Origin: an uncultured Clostridia bacterium
GTDB lineage: Bacteria > Bacillota > Clostridia > Christensenellales > UBA1242
Assembly: GCA_947630075.1 (NCBI GenBank)
Contig: CANRGF010000028.1
Location: 1-9,509, forward strand
Reading direction: 5' to 3'
DNA length: 9,509 nucleotides
Below, piece after piece: positions 6,459-9,509 of the stretch. Each line of letters opens with the position of its first letter. Positions within the stretch are counted from its first letter, which is position 1. Both the position numbers and the translations under genes were made by a program. The notes under the pieces are model-generated. The model saw only the letters and a list, made by a program, of their open reading frames with translations. It did no database searches and was not told the origin of the DNA.

Positions 6459-6573
6459 TTGTATTTTCAATTTTCATCTTCAATATGTTGGGCTTTCAAG
6501 TTAACAAAACACAGCATATAGTTTGTACGCTTAACTTTTGGCACTTTCTATCGTGCGCTATAAGTTATCAAAC

Positions 6574-6602
6574 ATTTTACAACATTTTTTTAGATTTGTA
6601 AA
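6574..6602 (-). promoter_or_regulatory. dnaB promoter
   Basis: On the minus strand, TTTACA (6597-6602, 5 of 6 consensus) and TAAAAT (6574-6579, 5 of 6) are 17 bases apart. Transcription would start near 6567, giving a dnaB leader of about 120 bases. Confidence 0.72.
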
Positions 6603-6670
6603 CACTTTTTACTATTTTAAATTTTATAAATTTATAATCGCCAATTATTTCCATTTTGCCTAAAATTTCA

Positions 6671-6701
6671 GCAAAAAAACACGTCGTGCGTGTTTTTTTG
6701 C
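6671..6701 (-). terminator. Intrinsic terminator of the small membrane protein gene
   Basis: Arms 6671-6683 and 6689-6701 pair over 13 bp (GC, seven A, CACG against CGTG, seven T, GC) with a 5-base loop. It lies 14 bases after the stop at 6716 and separates that gene from the dnaB promoter. The A and T runs are inside the stem, so it could act on both strands, although only the minus strand has a gene ending here. Confidence 0.75.
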
Positions 6702-6715
6702 CAAGTGTTTAATAT

Positions 6716-6973
6716 TTATTTAAACACATCTTTATTTGTTATATCTCTTTCAATCTTGCGTTTTTCTTTTTTGCGAGCGATAATTTCTTCAATCAAAACC
6801 ACCACTCCCATAATTAAAACGAAACATAAAATTTGAAGTGCGCTAGATTTAATCACTCGGCGCGTCAAATAAGCAAACGCAATCAGCACGGGCAAACAGC
6901 AAAGCATGGTGATGCCTATCCTTTTTGCCACCTTAAACGCTCGTTCAAATTGTTCATTTTGAGTGTTTCGCAT
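6716..6973 (-). CDS. Small two-helix membrane protein, function unknown
   Basis: This 85-residue protein has two hydrophobic segments, about residues 19-38 (IGITMLCCLPVLIAFAYLT) and 46-64 (LQILCFVLIMGVVVLIEEI), joined by a short RRVIKSSA turn. A strongly charged cytoplasmic tail follows (ARKKEKRKIERDITNKDVFK). The positive tail predicts both ends in the cytoplasm. I do not recognise the family. The open frame extends nine codons upstream to 7000, but AAGGAG (6979-6984) stands 5 bases before the ATG at 6973, so that start is chosen. No clear promoter is seen. The region just upstream is the antisense of a tRNA-Arg fragment and folds into competing hairpins around the ribosome binding site. A terminator follows, so the gene is probably monocistronic. 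Confidence 0.72.
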   Translation of the reverse strand: MRNTQNEQFERAFKVAKRIGITMLCCLPVLIAFAYLTRRVIKSSALQILCFVLIMGVVVLIEEIIARKKEKRKIERDITNKDVFK

Positions 6974-6978
6974 GCGGT

Positions 6979-6984
6979 CTCCTT
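6979..6984 (-). promoter_or_regulatory. Ribosome binding site deciding the membrane protein start
   Basis: AAGGAG on the minus strand stands 5 bases before ATG 6973. The alternative ATG at 7000 lacks any such site. Part of this sequence can pair in a hairpin with 6993-6998. Confidence 0.75.
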
Positions 6985-6990
6985 TTATTT

Positions 6991-7033
6991 TAGAGACCAT
7001 TGGTCTACGGAACCAACGGTCAGGGGTTCAATT
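6991..7033 (+). pseudogene. tRNA-Arg(ACG) fragment
   Basis: The plus strand shows the end of a D-arm (TAGAG, 6991-6995) and a perfect 5-bp anticodon stem (TTGGT 7000-7004, ACCAA 7012-7016). The 7-base loop CTACGGA carries anticodon ACG at 7007-7009. Next come a 5-base variable region CGGTC, the T-stem 5' strand AGGGG (7022-7026) and a T-loop TTCAATT (7027-7033). The CTACGGA loop and AGGGGTTC segment match bacterial tRNA-Arg(ACG). The gene is not intact: nothing after 7033 pairs with the T-stem, no acceptor stem or CCA end is present, the D-loop lacks its GG pair, and extra bases separate the D and anticodon arms. I read it as a decayed or truncated tRNA gene. Confidence 0.62.
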
Positions 7034-7209
7034 GCAATTTCTTAATTGCCAGCTTACAAAAAATATTTATTGTTGATGCTCAAATTATTATTTTTATTTT
7101 AACAAAAGTTTAGATAAAAATCAATCAAAAATATTTAAGTAAAAAATTTGTGGCAATTTTTTGCAAAATCTTGCCATTTAAATTTTCATCCATTTTTAAA
7201 ATTAAACAA
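7034..7209. other. A+T-rich intergenic region between divergent genes
   Basis: No gene is visible on either strand. The region holds a short hairpin (GCAATT 7034-7039 with AATTGC 7044-7049), the 26-base palindrome at 7151-7176, and otherwise low-complexity A+T DNA. I found no convincing promoter for the leftward membrane protein gene. Confidence 0.6.
7151..7176. promoter_or_regulatory. 26-base near-perfect palindrome, possible operator
   Basis: The sequence TGGCAA...TTGCCA, centred on the GC at 7163-7164, is symmetrical at 11 of 13 base pairs. The only mismatches are pairs 7157/7170 and 7158/7169. It lies 33 bases upstream of the GH10 gene's -35 box, where a regulator of either divergent gene could bind. 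No regulator gene is in the window. Confidence 0.4.
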
Positions 7210-7238
7210 TTGACAAATTTTAATTAATATTATACACT
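7210..7238 (+). promoter_or_regulatory. Promoter of the GH10-like gene
   Basis: A perfect TTGACA (7210-7215) is followed after 17 bases by TACACT (7233-7238, 4 of 6 consensus); TATACA two bases earlier is an alternative -10. The start of transcription would be near 7243-7246, so the leader is only about 10 bases and the AAAAGGA ribosome binding site (7243-7249) sits at its very 5' end. Confidence 0.68.
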
Positions 7239-7254
7239 AATTAAAAGGATAAAA

Positions 7255-8649
7255 ATGTTTAAAGGAATATATGGTTTAGATCATTCGCTGGTAGATATGT
7301 TTTCTTGCTTAGAGGGTGAAAATAAAGATTATAATCTTTTAGCAGAAAAATTAAAATATTATTCTCGCCTATTCGCATTTGACCCAAAAGGCTATTTGCA
7401 AGATTTAAAAACATATTGCGCAAGCAATATAAAAGATGAAAAAGTTAAAATAAAAATAACTCAAATGCTTTCACAAATCTCCGCAGAAGACTTTTTAAAA
7501 CTTAACTTTAAAAAATTTAATTTAACCAAACAAGAAATAGAAATTTTAAAAGAAATTCACTCAAACTTTTCAAAACAAAAATCTTCAAATCATTATGATA
7601 GGCAAAAAGAGCTTTTGGCAGGCAAAAAAATTTCGGCGCCAACTCAATTGACCATTCAAGACATAGAAAATTTGCATATAAATTTGCAAAATTACAAAAG
7701 TTTAACAATCAATTGGGAGATGTCCTTCCATCATTGCGTTTTGGGGGTGGATAAATATAGGATGCAAGAGGCAGAGCAGTGCTATCAATATTGCAAAACT
7801 CACAATAAAAAAATGCGCGCGTTGGGCATGGTTTACCCGACCAGCAGCCCCACTTTTGATGTTTCAAATTTAAGCAAAGCAGATGTCGTAAAACTGTTTG
7901 ATGGCTACATGAAAACATTAAGCCAAACTTGCCCAGAAATTGATTGTATGGACATTTTAAACGAGCTATCTTTTGATTTTAATCAAGCGGGCAAACAAGG
8001 CAAATATCCAGCCGATAGCCCTCTTTTAAACAATTGCTTTTGGCAAGAAAAATTGGGTGAACATTATTATGTTGCATTGTTGGATATTGCAAGAAAATAT
8101 TTCCCACACAGCGAATTTATTTATAACGATTTTGGGCATGAAAATTTAGAAAAAGCCGAAAATATTTTTAAAATCATAAAAAATATTCAAGCATATGAGA
8201 GGGCAACTGGTAAAAAATTGCTAGACGGAATTGGTTTGCAGTGCAGACTGGATAGCAACAACACCAAAATTGAAAATTTGCAAATTGTTATAGATAGAGC
8301 GCGGGAGCTTGGCTTAAAAGTTCAAATAACCGAACTAGATGTCGTGAAAATGTCGGTGGATGATGGCAATAATTTAATCTCAGATGCCCAATCAGCTAAC
8401 GCACAAGCAGAAATATATAAAAAAGTCGTTGAATTGGCATATAAAAATAGCGATGTCGTTGAAAGCGTAACATACGGAGACATGTCAGACAAACTGAGTT
8501 GGTCCGCCTCAACCGATAGATATATAGGGCAAAAATCTCCATCCCCAACTATTTATGACGAAAATGGCAACCCAAAGCCAGAAATCGTCAAAGCAATTTT
8601 AGACGGCAAATATAAAGGTTTGGAGATGAGTCAAACAAAAGAGCAATAA
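7255..8649 (+). CDS. GH10-family glycoside hydrolase-like protein, intracellular
   Basis: This 464-residue protein resembles GH10 endo-beta-1,4-xylanases in its last 340 residues. DILNELSF (233-240) matches the DVVNEA motif with acid/base E237. YNDFGHEN (290-297) matches YNDYN-E. LDGIGLQCRLD (323-333) matches IDGIGLQSHL, VQITELDV (356-363) carries nucleophile E360, and SDKLSW (411-416) matches TDKYSW. Several conserved substrate-contact residues differ. The RGHTLVWHSQTP region reads RALGMVYPTSSP (188-199), the NEMKW lysine is S157, and the WG of VWGLTDK is YG. Residues 1-125 match nothing I recognise. There is no signal peptide, so the enzyme should act in the cytoplasm, perhaps on imported oligosaccharides. 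AAAAGGA lies 5 bases before the ATG. It is the only plus-strand gene here and is A+T-rich (15 and 14 G/C in the 60-base lines at 7441 and 8161). Confidence 0.82.
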   Translation: MFKGIYGLDHSLVDMFSCLEGENKDYNLLAEKLKYYSRLFAFDPKGYLQDLKTYCASNIKDEKVKIKITQMLSQISAEDFLKLNFKKFNLTKQEIEILKEIHSNFSKQKSSNHYDRQKELLAGKKISAPTQLTIQDIENLHINLQNYKSLTINWEMSFHHCVLGVDKYRMQEAEQCYQYCKTHNKKMRALGMVYPTSSPTFDVSNLSKADVVKLFDGYMKTLSQTCPEIDCMDILNELSFDFNQAGKQGKYPADSPLLNNCFWQEKLGEHYYVALLDIARKYFPHSEFIYNDFGHENLEKAENIFKIIKNIQAYERATGKKLLDGIGLQCRLDSNNTKIENLQIVIDRARELGLKVQITELDVVKMSVDDGNNLISDAQSANAQAEIYKKVVELAYKNSDVVESVTYGDMSDKLSWSASTDRYIGQKSPSPTIYDENGNPKPEIVKAILDGKYKGLEMSQTKEQ

Positions 8650-8677
8650 AAAAAGCCAACTTGAGTTGGCTTTTTTT
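8648..8677. terminator. Bidirectional terminator between the GH10-like gene and typA
   Basis: Arms 8648-8660 and 8665-8677 pair over 13 bp (AAAAAAAGCCAAC with GTTGGCTTTTTTT) around TTGA, with T runs at the end on both strands. It starts inside the GH10 stop codon (8647-8649) and can also end the convergent typA transcript, whose stop is 44 bases away. Confidence 0.88.
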
Positions 8678-8692
8678 ATTGAGCTATTAATT

Positions 8693-8707
8693 AGTTACTT
8701 AGTAACT
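8693..8707. repeat. Short inverted repeat behind typA
   Basis: AGTTAC (8693-8698) and GTAACT (8702-8707) flank TTA. On the minus strand no T run follows, so it is not a terminator by itself. Significance is unclear. Confidence 0.3.
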
Positions 8708-8720
8708 TCTAGATAGAATA

Positions 8721-9509
8721 TTAATTATCCATAATAGGCTTATGAGATTTTGCGCGCAGTTGATGGTCGAGAATTGCCTTTCTAATGCGGATATTTTGTG
8801 GAGTGATTTCCACAAGTTCGTCATCGGCTATAAATTCAAGAGCTTCTTCAAGCGACATGGTTTGAATAGGAGTGAGTTTTAGTGCGTCATCGCTTGCGCT
8901 GCTACGGGTGTTGGTCAACTGCTTTTTCTTGCAGACATTCACCACAATGTCATCACCTTTAGGGTTAATGCCAACCACCTGACCTAAGTACACTTTTTCG
9001 CCCGGGCGGACAAGCAATCTGCCCCTGCCCTGAGCGTTAAACAAGCCGTAAGTGATTGCTTCGCCCGTTTCATAACTAATTAACGAGCCTGAGTTTCTGC
9101 CTTCAATATCGCCCTTATATGGTTGATAACTATCAAAAATGCTAGACATAATTCCTTCACCGCGCGTGTCGGTTAAAAGTTGAGATTTATAACCAAATAA
9201 TCCACGGCTAGGCACTAAAAATTGCAAACGCATTCTGCTGCCTATGGCATTCATGCTAATAAGTTCACCACGCTTAACACCCATGGACTGCATCACAGTG
9301 CCCACACAATCTTCTGGCACATCAAGCACCACCTTATCTATAGGCTCGCACCTCACACCGTCTATCTGCTTATATAAAACGCGTGGTCGGCTAACTTGGA
9401 ATTCATAGCCATCTCTGCGCATATTTTCAATTAGGATTGAAAGGTGCATTTCTCCCCTTCCGCGCACTTTAAATTGGTCGGCAGAAGCGCCGTCCTCCAC
9501 TTGTAAGGA
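8721..9509 (-). CDS. typA: GTPase TypA/BipA, C-terminal part (cut by window edge)
   Basis: This is the C-terminal 262 residues of the ribosome-binding translational GTPase TypA/BipA, linked to 50S subunit assembly and stress or cold growth. The frame is open to the window edge. A GTG at 9498-9500 is an internal valine, not the start. Visible parts are an EF-G domain III-like segment (FKVRGRGEMHLSILIENMRR), the domain V-like segment starting VSRPRVLYKQIDG, LVPSRGLFGYKSQLLTDTRGEG, and the TypA-specific C-terminal domain. That last domain includes LFNAQGRGRLLVRPGEKVYLGQVVG, VNVCKKKQLTNTRSSASDD and SLEEALEFIADDELVEITP, followed by IRIRKAILD. The G domain lies outside the window. It converges with the GH10-like gene and shares its terminator. 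Identity is certain. Confidence 0.96.
   Translation of the reverse strand, partial: SLQVEDGASADQFKVRGRGEMHLSILIENMRRDGYEFQVSRPRVLYKQIDGVRCEPIDKVVLDVPEDCVGTVMQSMGVKRGELISMNAIGSRMRLQFLVPSRGLFGYKSQLLTDTRGEGIMSSIFDSYQPYKGDIEGRNSGSLISYETGEAITYGLFNAQGRGRLLVRPGEKVYLGQVVGINPKGDDIVVNVCKKKQLTNTRSSASDDALKLTPIQTMSLEEALEFIADDELVEITPQNIRIRKAILDHQLRAKSHKPIMDN

Noticed and set aside
6445..6483. Longer dnaB start (13 extra codons, MKMKIENTKGERF)
   Set aside because: The extra codons contain the strong AAGGAG site for the ATG at 6444, and DnaB proteins normally begin close to the PYSLEAEQ motif.
6467..6517. 16-codon upstream frame in the dnaB leader as a gene
   Set aside because: No ribosome binding site precedes it and it is too short to judge; mentioned only as part of the leader.
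6974..7000. Longer start of the small membrane protein (MVSKIKGDR)
   Set aside because: The ribosome binding site for the ATG at 6973 lies within these codons, and the upstream ATG has none.
6976..7033. Intact functional tRNA-Arg
   Set aside because: No acceptor stem, no 3' half of the T-stem, no GG in the D-loop and extra bases after the D-arm; only a fragment is supported.
9498..9500. GTG as the start of a 259-residue protein
   Set aside because: The frame continues in TypA sequence to the window edge, so the GTG is an internal valine.
1..9509. CRISPR array, insertion sequence, integrase, phage or defence genes
   Set aside because: No regularly spaced direct repeats, transposase or integrase motifs, or recognisable defence domains were found on either strand.

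Overview
The window suggests a low-GC Gram-positive bacterium (Bacillota-like), probably an uncultured lineage. The signs are A+T-rich intergenic DNA, strong AAGGAG-type ribosome binding sites, sigma-A-type promoters, short intrinsic terminators, a Firmicutes-style GyrB and methionyl-tRNA synthetase, and a stand-alone YqeY. No UGA codon is read through inside any gene, so the standard bacterial code fits. No finer placement is claimed.

Layout: almost everything is on the minus strand, so genes are read here from right to left. At the right edge lies the C-terminal 262 residues of the ribosome-associated GTPase TypA/BipA (8721-9509, cut by the window). Convergent to it on the plus strand is one GH10-family glycoside hydrolase-like gene (7255-8649); the two share a bidirectional terminator. 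A roughly 280-base A+T-rich region (6974-7254) holds a fragment of a tRNA-Arg(ACG), a near-perfect 26-base palindrome and the GH10 promoter. To its left, on the minus strand, are a small two-helix membrane protein (6716-6973), then an operon of replicative helicase dnaB, an unannotated 58-residue small protein (4813-4989) and yqeY. Next come a two-gene unit (an unknown 157-residue protein and a class I methyltransferase-like protein), a second two-gene unit (a P-loop kinase-like protein and metG), and finally the first 263 codons of gyrB, which runs off the left edge.

The genes are mostly core information processing: DNA topology (gyrB), replication fork unwinding (dnaB), aminoacylation (metG) and ribosome function (typA). 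The accessory genes between them (P-loop protein, methyltransferase-like, 157-residue protein, GH10-like) are visibly A+T-richer and less conserved.

The minus-strand region is tightly packed. Several terminator stems begin inside the stop codon of the gene they end, and one promoter's -35 box lies inside the preceding terminator's stem. The P-loop gene has a well-formed promoter placed so that its transcript should begin at the ATG, making it leaderless. The most notable protein observations are the T-L-G-N sequence in place of the HIGH motif of the methionyl-tRNA synthetase, and a cytoplasmic GH10-like enzyme that keeps both catalytic glutamates but has lost most of the xylanase subsite residues. 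I see no CRISPR array, transposase, integrase or defence system.
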